This document shows positions 53,112-60,723 of a stretch of DNA of 64,000 nucleotides, piece after piece (position 1 is the stretch's first letter; every line of letters starts with the position of its first letter). The stretch is from Ferruginibacter sp. (lineage in GTDB: Bacteria; Bacteroidota; Bacteroidia; Chitinophagales; Chitinophagaceae). A program made the position numbers and the translations under genes. A model generated the notes under the pieces. The model did no database searches, was not told the DNA's origin, and saw only the letters and a program-made list of their open reading frames with translations. The DNA lies in the NCBI GenBank assembly GCA_028288705.1, contig JAQBNH010000003.1, positions 302,655 through 366,654 of the forward strand. The letters run 5' to 3'.

Positions 53112-53179
53112 TCTACAATTAGGATGAAATGCAGGCGAATCATTTATAAGCCTGTATTTTTGGTGCCTAAAAATTTTCA

Positions 53180-54031
53180 ATGAAAACAGTTTTATTTTTC
53201 TCGCTGCTGGCGGTAAGCTCCGTTGCTGTAGCCCAGCCAAAACTCGTTAACCAGGCAGTGATCAGCACCACAACAAATGTGATCGCGCCCGAAGAAGACG
53301 AACTCACAAATGTTCAGAACGGTCCCGGCAATGGTGGTGGCGGTATGGCTATGTTTCGCAACTTCGGTGATGGCGAAACGAAATCCACCACTTACCTTAA
53401 AAACAATATGGTAAAAACGGTGATGAAATCTGATATGGGCCGATCAACGATCTTGCGTGATAATGATAAAAAGTTAACTACGACGCTGATCGAAATGATG
53501 GGTAATAAAACCGGTTTCTACATTACTGACGCCGAGCAGGCAGAAATGCGCAAACGGATGGATAGCATGATGCAGGCGCGACGCGCGACCGATAGTGCTC
53601 AAACCAGGAGAAGCACACCTGCGGCAAATAATACAGAAGTAGTTTATACCGAGCAAGCTAAAAAGATCGCAGGCTACAATTGCAAAAAAGCTTACGTTGT
53701 AACTACAAGGTTTCTTGGCAAGGATAGTATGGCGGTATGGTATACGCCCGATATTAAATTGAACAATATCTCTTCAACCGGCGGTATGAGCGGCTTTGGA
53801 AACATGGGCGGGGCAACAGGTCTGGATAAAATCGATGGCTTTGTCATGCAGTACGAAATGAATATGCCCAGAGGCCGTAAGATGACCGTGGAAGTTACTA
53901 AGGTTGATACAGGCAAAGAAGTGGCTGATAAAGAATTTGAGATCCCAAAAGATTTTGAAGTTAAGCCGATGAAAGAAATGCAGAACATGATGGGTGGTGG
54001 CCGTGGTGGCATGCAGATCATCCGTAATTAA
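53180..54031 (+). CDS. Exported GLPGLI/DUF4412-like protein
   Basis: A 283-residue exported protein. Signal peptide 1-18 (VLFFSLLAVSSVAVAQ). The family-like core includes YLKNNMVKTVMKSDMGRSTI, KLTTTLIEMMGNKTGFYI, KKIAGYNCKKAYVVTT (the IAGYxCKKA block is typical), VWYTPDIKLNN and VEVTKVDTGKEVADKEFEI. A Gly/Asn/Met-rich low-complexity insert (NGPGNGGGGMAMF, GMSGFGNMGG) and a Met/Gly C-terminal tail are present. Function unknown. A TATTTTTG element at 53155-53162 matches TAnnTTTG just upstream but lacks a -33 partner. Confidence 0.75.
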   Translation: MKTVLFFSLLAVSSVAVAQPKLVNQAVISTTTNVIAPEEDELTNVQNGPGNGGGGMAMFRNFGDGETKSTTYLKNNMVKTVMKSDMGRSTILRDNDKKLTTTLIEMMGNKTGFYITDAEQAEMRKRMDSMMQARRATDSAQTRRSTPAANNTEVVYTEQAKKIAGYNCKKAYVVTTRFLGKDSMAVWYTPDIKLNNISSTGGMSGFGNMGGATGLDKIDGFVMQYEMNMPRGRKMTVEVTKVDTGKEVADKEFEIPKDFEVKPMKEMQNMMGGGRGGMQIIRN

Positions 54032-54055
54032 TACATGCAACTGAATGAAAAAAAA

Positions 54056-54083
54056 GAGTCGCTAAACCGCGGCTCTTTTTTTT
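54056..54083 (+). terminator. Rho-independent terminator, probably bidirectional
   Basis: GAGTCGC (54056-54062) pairs with GCGGCTC (54069-54075; one T:G pair) around TAAACC, with T8 after and A8 before. It lies 24 bp after the GLPGLI-like gene. Confidence 0.85.
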
Positions 54084-54172
54084 ATGCTCATGACCAGGGC
54101 GCCGGTTATTGGCTGGTAGTGATATCCCAGGTTTCCTGTACGGAAATAAAAAAGGCAAAATTTTCCGGACAT

Positions 54173-54200
54173 AAAAAAAAGCTACAGTTTCCTGTAGCTT
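54173..54200 (-). terminator. Rho-independent terminator of the 54.2 kb TPR gene
   Basis: Perfect 9-bp stem AAGCTACAG / CTGTAGCTT (54179-54187 and 54192-54200) with loop TTTC; minus-strand T-run supplied by the A-run at 54173-54180. The short stretch between this and the terminator at 54056 holds nothing else I can see. Confidence 0.85.
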
Positions 54201-54220
54201 TCATCACTTGATTTACTATT

Positions 54221-55486
54221 TTATTTCAGGCTGATACCTGCTTTCTTCTTGTCATATTCCGCAGCTTTCTTTGTATCGCCCTTTGCGCTATACATATCGC
54301 TCATATAACCCAATACATTCTGGAAACTCGCCTTCTGAATGGTTTTTAATGTGGGCTGGCTCTCGTAATATTTGATGGCGGCTTCACAATAAGGAATCGC
54401 CTCGTCCATTTTTTTATTAGCAAGCGCTTTCAGTTCATTCCGCTTTTTCACATCTTCCGGCTTCGTGCCTTTGATCACACTAGCTGCAGTGCTGTAATCG
54501 GCGGCAACATTGAAAGTATGGTTCAGCATCAATACCGTTGCATCAATCCCCTTATCAGTAGCGATAGCATTCTTCAACGCCTCGCTTAATTTAGCCTTTG
54601 CTGCTGCAGGATCAGCCGGTTTTGCTTCCTGGCCATACAGTGTGTTATAAATTTCCACTGCATAATTATAATTCAGGTTAAAATCTGTTGGTGATTTTGC
54701 GATCATTTCTTCGTACTTGGCATACAGCGCTTTTTTATCGCCTGTTGCTTCTACAGTTTTTAGTTCCAGTTCGTTCCAATAAGCATTATCCGGATATAAA
54801 CGCTTACCTTTTTCCAGCATCGCCTGCAGGTTAGCGGCGTCTTTCTTTTTTGCATAATAATCCGCAACGGATAAGTACACTTCTTCAAAATCTTTCCCTG
54901 AAACATTTGCATCAGTCAATTGCTTATAGTAAGACTGGGCCTCGTCGTCTTGTTTCAATTGCATCGCTGTGATAGCTGCGTTCAGCACCAAAGAAGTGTC
55001 GAGCGCATACAATTTCGTATCACCATACGTGTATTTTTTTGCGAGGATGTAATCTTTAACTTCTAAAGCTTTTTTGAAAGATTGCAGCGCGGGCGCATAA
55101 TCTTTGGCATTAAACAATCCTGCACCGAGATCAAACAATCCAAAATACAGATCGATATAGGAATTGTATTGTTCAAATACCATCCGAACATCTTTAGGGT
55201 CGAGGGTTTGTGATTTTTTGAAAGCATCAAATGCCGCTGCCTTTAATGTATATTTTTCAGGCTTGCTGATTGAAGAATCGTAAGAAAGAGAATTATAGAT
55301 TCTTCCTTTAAAATACCATGCATCTGCTTTGTCGGCATTTTTTGGATCTGCCAGCACCTTATCCACCGCAACTTTTCCTGCAGCGTATTGCTTTTTAGTG
55401 ATCATTGCAGAAACATCGTCGAGGGTTTGGGCAAACAAATTGGCAGAGAAAAAAACCGCCATCGAAACAATAAAAAATTTCTTCAT
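54221..55486 (-). CDS. Exported TPR-repeat protein
   Basis: A 421-residue exported protein with a signal peptide (FFIVSMAVFFSANLFAQ). Tetratricopeptide repeats run through most of it: ADAWYFKGRIYNSLSYD, KDYAPALQSFKKALEV, NAAITAMQLKQDDEAQSYY, SVADYYAKKKDAANLQAML, PDNAYWNELELKTVEATG, YSAKGDTKKAAEYDKK. Such proteins are periplasmic scaffolds in Bacteroidota; nothing indicates the partner. Divergent from dnaG across 166 bp and followed by its own terminator. Confidence 0.85.
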   Translation of the reverse strand: MKKFFIVSMAVFFSANLFAQTLDDVSAMITKKQYAAGKVAVDKVLADPKNADKADAWYFKGRIYNSLSYDSSISKPEKYTLKAAAFDAFKKSQTLDPKDVRMVFEQYNSYIDLYFGLFDLGAGLFNAKDYAPALQSFKKALEVKDYILAKKYTYGDTKLYALDTSLVLNAAITAMQLKQDDEAQSYYKQLTDANVSGKDFEEVYLSVADYYAKKKDAANLQAMLEKGKRLYPDNAYWNELELKTVEATGDKKALYAKYEEMIAKSPTDFNLNYNYAVEIYNTLYGQEAKPADPAAAKAKLSEALKNAIATDKGIDATVLMLNHTFNVAADYSTAASVIKGTKPEDVKKRNELKALANKKMDEAIPYCEAAIKYYESQPTLKTIQKASFQNVLGYMSDMYSAKGDTKKAAEYDKKKAGISLK

Positions 55487-55652
55487 ATTTATTTTTTTTG
55501 AAGTAATAAAGATATTGATAAATCAGCGATTAGCCGACATTCAGCCTGCATTTTCACAAACCATGCCGAAGCCATACAATAAATTGTTTAAACGTTGCTG
55601 CTGTAGGCGAATGTTACAATTTGTCCGTAATTTTAGCAATTAATTTGATAGC

Positions 55653-57596
55653 GTGATCACCCAGGAAACCATACAGCAAATACTTAGCAGGATTGATATC
55701 TACGAGATCGTTGGTTCCTTTGTTAAATTAAAAAAACGTGGCGCTAACTACCTCGGCCTCTGCCCCTTTCATAATGAGAAATCGCCTTCGTTCACTGTTT
55801 CACCTACAAAAGAAATCTACAAATGTTTTGGTTGCGGAAAAAGTGGCAATGCTATTGGCTTCATCATGGAGCTGGAAAAGTACAGTTATGTAGAAGCATT
55901 AAAATGGCTGGCGAATAAATACGGCGTTACGATCGAAGAAACGGAGACCAGCCCGGAAGTAAAACTTATTCAGCAAGCGGCAGATAGTTTATACATCATT
56001 AATAATTTTGCGCGCGATTTTTTTGCGAATGCTTTGTTCGAATCGGAAGAAGGCAATGATGTGGCATTAAGTTATTTAAAACAAAGGGGATTTCGTGAAG
56101 ACGTCATCCGCAAATTTCAACTGGGTTACGATCCTGCCTCAGGGAATCAATTTGCGCAGGCAGCTACTGCTGCCCAATACAGCCCGGAGTATTTACAGAA
56201 GAGCGGATTGGTGGTTGTTCGTGACGGCCGCGCAATGGATAACTATCGTGGCAGGATCATTTTTCCTGTGCACAACCAGAGCGGTAAAGTGCTTGGCTTT
56301 GGTGCGCGCGTTATCAAAACCAATGATAAGTCGCCAAAATATATCAACACACCGGAAAATGAAATTTATGTAAAAAGCAAGATCCTCTACGGTTCTTATT
56401 TTGCGCGCACGGCCATCGATAAAGCCGATGAATGTTTGTTAGTAGAAGGCTACACCGATGTGGTCAGCCTGCACCAGGCCGGCGTGGAAAACGTAGTGGC
56501 GAGTGGTGGCACATCGTTGACACCCGATCAACTTCGGCTGGTAAAGAAATACACGAATAACCTCACAATCATTTACGATGGGGATAGCGCGGGCGTGAAA
56601 GCAGCCTTACGCGGACTTGACCTGGCGCTTGAAGAAGGGTTAAATGTGAAGCTGGTTTTAATTCCTGATAAAGAAGATCCGGATAGTTACGTAAATAAAG
56701 TTGGTGCATCAGCTTTTATCGAATTTGTAAAAGAGCAAAAAAAAGATTTTGTGCTTTTCCAACTGGGCATTGCTTTACAGGATGCCGGGAACGACAGCAA
56801 TAAAAAGTCGCAGATCGTTAACCAGGTTGCGGAAACAATTTCTAAGATCAATAAAACAGAAGAATTTACCCGTCGCCAGGATTATATCAAACAGGTTTCT
56901 GAGATATTGAAAATTGAAGAAGCAGGATTGAATGCACTGGTGAATAAATTCATCCGCGATAAGGTAACGAAAGATGAAACACGCTCCTTCAGGAATGAGC
57001 AGGCTGCGGCAGAAGATGCCGACACTACTGTAGTTCCGGAAACAGGTGATGCCGAATTACTTTTTCAACGCGACGAATTGAATGAACGAGCCATGTTGCG
57101 CAGCCTGTTGGAATTTGGATTGATGAAATGGGAGAATGCAAAAACTGTAGCCGAATATATTTTCGAACAGGTTCCGGAAGATGACCTGGACACGTTCATT
57201 TGCAATCCCGCGCTTCGCGATATTTTCACCCGCTATAAAACCTGGTATCGGGAAGGCCTGGAGCCGACGATCAAAAACTTTTTGTACAATGAAGACCGGG
57301 AGATGAACAGCCTCGTGATCAACCTCATGGAAGTAAATACCGAGATCAGCCCGAATTGGAAACAAAAATTTGAAGGACATATCCCTACCCGCGAAGAATT
57401 ATTTAAGGAAGAAGTGATCTCCACATTAAAATACCTGCAGCTACGCAAGATTAAAAAACTCATTGATGAAAATCAACGGGAGATGGAACAGGCAGGCAGC
57501 TCGGAAGACCAGATGAATTTCCTGGCTTTGCACCAGATGCTGAAAACAATGGAAATAGATTTAACGAAAGGCCTGGGTACCGTAATCTTTAAATGA
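55653..57596 (+). CDS. dnaG: DNA primase DnaG
   Basis: A 647-residue primase making RNA primers at the replication fork. The start is GTG at 55653. The zinc-binding CHC2 domain has C37 P F H40 and C58 F G C61 (LCPFHNEKSPSF and YKCFGCGKSGNA). The catalytic core follows (KYINTPENEIYVKSKILYG), with the TOPRIM motifs LLVEGYTDVVS and TIIYDGDSAG. The C-terminal part, which binds DnaB helicase, is helical and diverged (RKIKKLIDENQREME). Length is normal. It ends on a TGATCA palindrome shared with the convergent gene's stop. Confidence 0.97.
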   Translation: MITQETIQQILSRIDIYEIVGSFVKLKKRGANYLGLCPFHNEKSPSFTVSPTKEIYKCFGCGKSGNAIGFIMELEKYSYVEALKWLANKYGVTIEETETSPEVKLIQQAADSLYIINNFARDFFANALFESEEGNDVALSYLKQRGFREDVIRKFQLGYDPASGNQFAQAATAAQYSPEYLQKSGLVVVRDGRAMDNYRGRIIFPVHNQSGKVLGFGARVIKTNDKSPKYINTPENEIYVKSKILYGSYFARTAIDKADECLLVEGYTDVVSLHQAGVENVVASGGTSLTPDQLRLVKKYTNNLTIIYDGDSAGVKAALRGLDLALEEGLNVKLVLIPDKEDPDSYVNKVGASAFIEFVKEQKKDFVLFQLGIALQDAGNDSNKKSQIVNQVAETISKINKTEEFTRRQDYIKQVSEILKIEEAGLNALVNKFIRDKVTKDETRSFRNEQAAAEDADTTVVPETGDAELLFQRDELNERAMLRSLLEFGLMKWENAKTVAEYIFEQVPEDDLDTFICNPALRDIFTRYKTWYREGLEPTIKNFLYNEDREMNSLVINLMEVNTEISPNWKQKFEGHIPTREELFKEEVISTLKYLQLRKIKKLIDENQREMEQAGSSEDQMNFLALHQMLKTMEIDLTKGLGTVIFK

Positions 57597-58037
57597 TCAG
57601 GCGATTTCCAGCAATTTTGCTTTTGTTTTCGTTTTAACCGGGAGCGATACCGGCCGCTTTTCGAAACGCATCGCGCTCCAGACATTATCAACCGTAATTT
57701 GCGCCAGCGCATCAATACCAAATTTGCTGATACACTCCCAGTTGGTATCGCGGGTAAGGTCGCTCGCAATCTTGGAGGTTGGTTTTGGATAGGCAATCCA
57801 GAAATTAGCGTTTTCCGCCAGCGCCGGCAAAACATCTGTGAGGATCTCGCAGAGTTGCTTTTTGTTCACAGCAAACACGATGGCAAAATCAATCCCCCTG
57901 CTGCGCAGCAAAGGCGTTACACTTTTTGCGAATGAAACTTTTACAAATTGCTTTTCTACAGAGGAAGGAAGTCCTTGTACAAGAATATTCTTCTGATCTT
58001 TCAATTCCAGTTTTTCCAAAAGTGTAGGTAACGACAT
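57597..58037 (-). CDS. DUF3052-like protein
   Basis: A 146-residue cytoplasmic protein. FWIAYPKPTSKIASDLTRDTNW (central) resembles the DUF3052 family; an N-terminal strand-helix pattern (NILVQGLPSSVEKQFVKV, GIDFAIVFAVNKKQLCEIL) and a basic C-terminal tail (VKTKTKAKLLEIA) complete it. Function is unknown. The stop codon TCA/TGA is back to back with dnaG's stop, so the two genes converge with no spacer. Moderately sure of the family. Confidence 0.6.
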   Translation of the reverse strand: MSLPTLLEKLELKDQKNILVQGLPSSVEKQFVKVSFAKSVTPLLRSRGIDFAIVFAVNKKQLCEILTDVLPALAENANFWIAYPKPTSKIASDLTRDTNWECISKFGIDALAQITVDNVWSAMRFEKRPVSLPVKTKTKAKLLEIA

Positions 58038-58171
58038 ATGCTTAAATTAATGAAGAAATTTATGACCAACATCCCATCACAATCAGGTAAATCCATGAAA
58101 TAAAAACACAGGCAAACCAGGGAGGAGTGCAAATTTAGTCTTTTTCGCGCTTTTTACGCTGGTCCAAATAG

Positions 58172-58199
58172 AAAAAACCCCGATAATACCGGGGTTTTT
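58172..58199 (-). terminator. Rho-independent terminator, bidirectional
   Basis: CCCCG (58178-58182) pairs with CGGGG (58190-58194) with A/T extension to 58172 and 58199 around a 7-nt loop. Flanking A and T runs give it the form of a two-way terminator for the M48 gene on one side. Confidence 0.75.
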
Positions 58200-58226
58200 A
58201 AGTTTTTTATATGAGAAGCAGGACTT

Positions 58227-59030
58227 TTATCTTTTAACCGGCTTGTAGTAAGTCAGTGCTTCTGGCATATACTCTTTCAAACGGGCGATACGGTTTTCGT
58301 CAGAAGGGTGAGTTGACAGCCATTCGGGTGTTCCGCTCCCACCATTACTTGCTGCAGACATTCTTGTCCAGAAATTAATAGCTTCCTGAGGATTATAACC
58401 AGCCATCGCACAAAAGATCAATCCAAAATGATCCGCTTCGTATTCCTGTCCGCGGGAATTTTTCAGGCCGTAAGTCTGGCTTCCAATACCATATACTGCA
58501 TTAAAGATTCCGTTGGTTTTTGAATTTTGCGTAGCTGCGTTCAAAACACTTCCAAGGCCCTGCGCCAACATTTCCTGGCTCATGCGTTCGTTACCATGTT
58601 GCGCAACAGCATGGGTGATTTCATGACCCAAAACTACTGCAAGTGCTGCTTCATTCTGCGTTACCGGCAATAAACCAGTGTAAACAACAACTTTACCACC
58701 TGGCATACACCAGGCATTTACATCTTTGTTATTCACCAGGTTGAATTCCCATTGATAACCGCTTAAGACATCACCTTTTCCCTGAGCTGTATAATATTGG
58801 GTGATCGCATTGGCAATCCTGCTACCGACACGTTTAACCATTTCAGCATCTTTGCTCGTGCTTGAGCTCACTACTTTATTCTCGGAAAGAAAACTTTGAT
58901 ACTGGCTCACGGCCATTTCTTGTAATTGGTTTTCAGGAATCAGGCTTAACTGCTTTCTCCCGGTAACAGCGTTTGTGCTGCAGGAGATCAAAACAGGTAT
59001 CGCAAATAATAGTACAAATAATTTTTTCAT
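58227..59030 (-). CDS. M48 family metallopeptidase lipoprotein
   Basis: A 267-residue lipoprotein peptidase of the periplasm. Start at ATG 59030; MKKLFVLLFAIPVLISCS gives a lipobox LISC. The zinc motif H136-E-I-T-H140 (GHEITHAVAQH) and the third ligand in QEYEADHFGLIFC are visible. Similar to the LoiP/YggG group of M48B peptidases, which degrade or refold outer-membrane proteins. C-terminal WLSTHPSDENRIARLKEY is the usual family end. Third gene of a minus-strand group plsY, prmA, pnp and rpsO in order. Confidence 0.92.
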   Translation of the reverse strand: MKKLFVLLFAIPVLISCSTNAVTGRKQLSLIPENQLQEMAVSQYQSFLSENKVVSSSTSKDAEMVKRVGSRIANAITQYYTAQGKGDVLSGYQWEFNLVNNKDVNAWCMPGGKVVVYTGLLPVTQNEAALAVVLGHEITHAVAQHGNERMSQEMLAQGLGSVLNAATQNSKTNGIFNAVYGIGSQTYGLKNSRGQEYEADHFGLIFCAMAGYNPQEAINFWTRMSAASNGGSGTPEWLSTHPSDENRIARLKEYMPEALTYYKPVKR

Positions 59031-59101
59031 CGTTGTGGGTTTTACAGTTCGTAATAACCTAAACAATTGGCGTACCAAAAATAAAAAAGGAAAGACTAAG
59101 A

Positions 59102-59749
59102 TTATTTGCGACGCGCTTTGCGACGGTCGCGGTGCTTTAAGATGGGCACCCGGCTTTCAACGCCGCGAAGGATGCGGCCGATATTTTTCTGATGTGTAAA
59201 GATAACCAGTGAAGCCACAAGAAGCGCAAACACACGATACATCACTTCATGCTCGTTCCAGATCCACAACACGCAGATCGGCAGCATCAATGCTCCGAGA
59301 ATGGAACTTAAGGAAACATATCGGGTTAGAAAAAGCACCAGCAGAAAAACGCCTACGCAGCTAATGGCGATCACCGGCTGAATGGCGATAATCATCCCAA
59401 ACAAGGTAGCCACGCCTTTTCCACCTTTAAAACTCGCGAAAATGGGAAATATATGTCCGACTACGGCGGAGAGTCCGAGGCCGATCATAAAATTGGTTCG
59501 CTCCAGTTCATTGTGTAAATAGTAAGGAAGAAAATTGTACAAAGCAACAGCGGCCATTCCTTTCAGGATATCGATGATCATAACGATCGTACCGTAACGG
59601 GACCCTAACACGCGGAATGTATTAGTGGCACCCATGTTGCCGCTGCCGTATTCCCTGATGTCAATGCCGAAGAATTTCCTGCTGATGAGCAGGGCTGTAG
59701 GAATGGATCCAATAAGATATGCGCAAACGATAAGAAGTAATTCTTTCAT
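59102..59749 (-). CDS. plsY: Glycerol-3-phosphate acyltransferase PlsY
   Basis: A 215-residue inner-membrane enzyme that transfers the acyl group from acyl-phosphate to glycerol-3-phosphate, first step of phospholipid synthesis. Three conserved motifs: YLIGSIPTALLI (first), EYGSGNMGATNTFRVLG (the SGNxGATN motif), and FKGGKGVATLFG (the GGKG phosphate-binding motif). Five to six transmembrane helices; a basic C-terminal tail (RDRRKARRK). Length is typical. The gene is 62 nt downstream of prmA. Confidence 0.97.
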   Translation of the reverse strand: MKELLLIVCAYLIGSIPTALLISRKFFGIDIREYGSGNMGATNTFRVLGSRYGTIVMIIDILKGMAAVALYNFLPYYLHNELERTNFMIGLGLSAVVGHIFPIFASFKGGKGVATLFGMIIAIQPVIAISCVGVFLLVLFLTRYVSLSSILGALMLPICVLWIWNEHEVMYRVFALLVASLVIFTHQKNIGRILRGVESRVPILKHRDRRKARRK

Positions 59750-59811
59750 TCGAGATCTTGAGTTGAGTTGAACAGCAAAAATAAGGGAAAAAGGCTCCGC
59801 TTAACGTTAAT

Positions 59812-60666
59812 TTAATCTATAAGCTCATGGGTTCCGTTGGATTTCGCCTCGATTGCCAGCCAGTTATCACGACGATGCACCTGTAACACTTCAATGAAAT
59901 TATCTGCCAATACGCGAAGTATCTCTGGTTCATCCGCCAGCATAATGCCGCTGAAAAGAATATCAGCACCATCTTCACAAACCGCAACGATCCCATTGAT
60001 ATTTGCTGTAATTACATTGAGGTTGATATTCGCCAGAATGATTGCAGCTTTGTCGGGAATTTGCAATTCGTCTGCCTGAACCACGGCTATCCTGTTGCAA
60101 TCATTAGCAGCAATATTTTCTTTTACGTTGTTGATGCTCCATTCATCATTGTCTATTGCAATGATTCTTGCAGCGCCCATCTTTTCCGCGAGAATCGCCA
60201 GCACACCGGTTCCTGTTCCAAAATCGATGACCGTTTTATCTTCAAAAACCAGTTGGCTCATCTGTTGCACCATTAAAAAAGTAGTGGCATGATGACCTGT
60301 GCCAAAGCTCATCTTTGGAGTAACAATGATGTCATGTATCAGGCGATGTTCCGGCTGATGAAAACCGGCCCGTATGGTGGCGAAAGGCATTAATGTGACA
60401 GGATCAGGAATCGTGACAGCTTCAAAATCGGCTTCCCATTTCGCGTTCCAGTTAATTTCATCGATCACCGTTTTATTGAACGTAACCGGGTTGGCTGCGA
60501 TGATTTGATCAAAGGCGACATCATCCAGGTCGTCTGCTGCGATGCAGGCGGAAAGCCGCTGCTCCTGCTCTTCAAAACCTGTGAAGCCGGCGTTGGCCAG
60601 CAAGGCTACAAGAATATCTGCCTGCCCTTCCTGCAGCCCTGTAAAATCAAATTGATAGTATTGCAT
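59812..60666 (-). CDS. prmA: Ribosomal protein L11 methyltransferase PrmA
   Basis: A 284-residue SAM-dependent methyltransferase that modifies L11. The N-terminal substrate domain (MQYYQFDFTGLQEGQADI) is followed by the Rossmann domain with the SAM motif VIDFGTGTGVLAILAEKMGA, FGTGHHATTFLMVQQM ahead of it, and AIIIANINLNVI (equivalent of the NxxxL motif, with NIN). Length fits. It begins right after a hairpin that lies between it and pnp. Confidence 0.93.
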   Translation of the reverse strand: MQYYQFDFTGLQEGQADILVALLANAGFTGFEEQEQRLSACIAADDLDDVAFDQIIAANPVTFNKTVIDEINWNAKWEADFEAVTIPDPVTLMPFATIRAGFHQPEHRLIHDIIVTPKMSFGTGHHATTFLMVQQMSQLVFEDKTVIDFGTGTGVLAILAEKMGAARIIAIDNDEWSINNVKENIAANDCNRIAVVQADELQIPDKAAIILANINLNVITANINGIVAVCEDGADILFSGIMLADEPEILRVLADNFIEVLQVHRRDNWLAIEAKSNGTHELID

Positions 60667-60705
60667 AAAAAAGAAAAGCTGCAGGAACCAAGGTAGCTGC
60701 AGCTT
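60667..60705 (-). terminator. Hairpin between pnp and prmA, terminator-like
   Basis: AAGCTGCAG (60676-60684) pairs with CTGCAGCTT (60697-60705) with a 12-nt loop. On the minus strand it is followed by a T-rich run interrupted by one C and ending at the prmA ATG. It would attenuate pnp read-through into prmA, or be part of the prmA leader. Confidence 0.5.
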
Positions 60706-60723
60706 ATTAAAAGTTAAGAAAAA

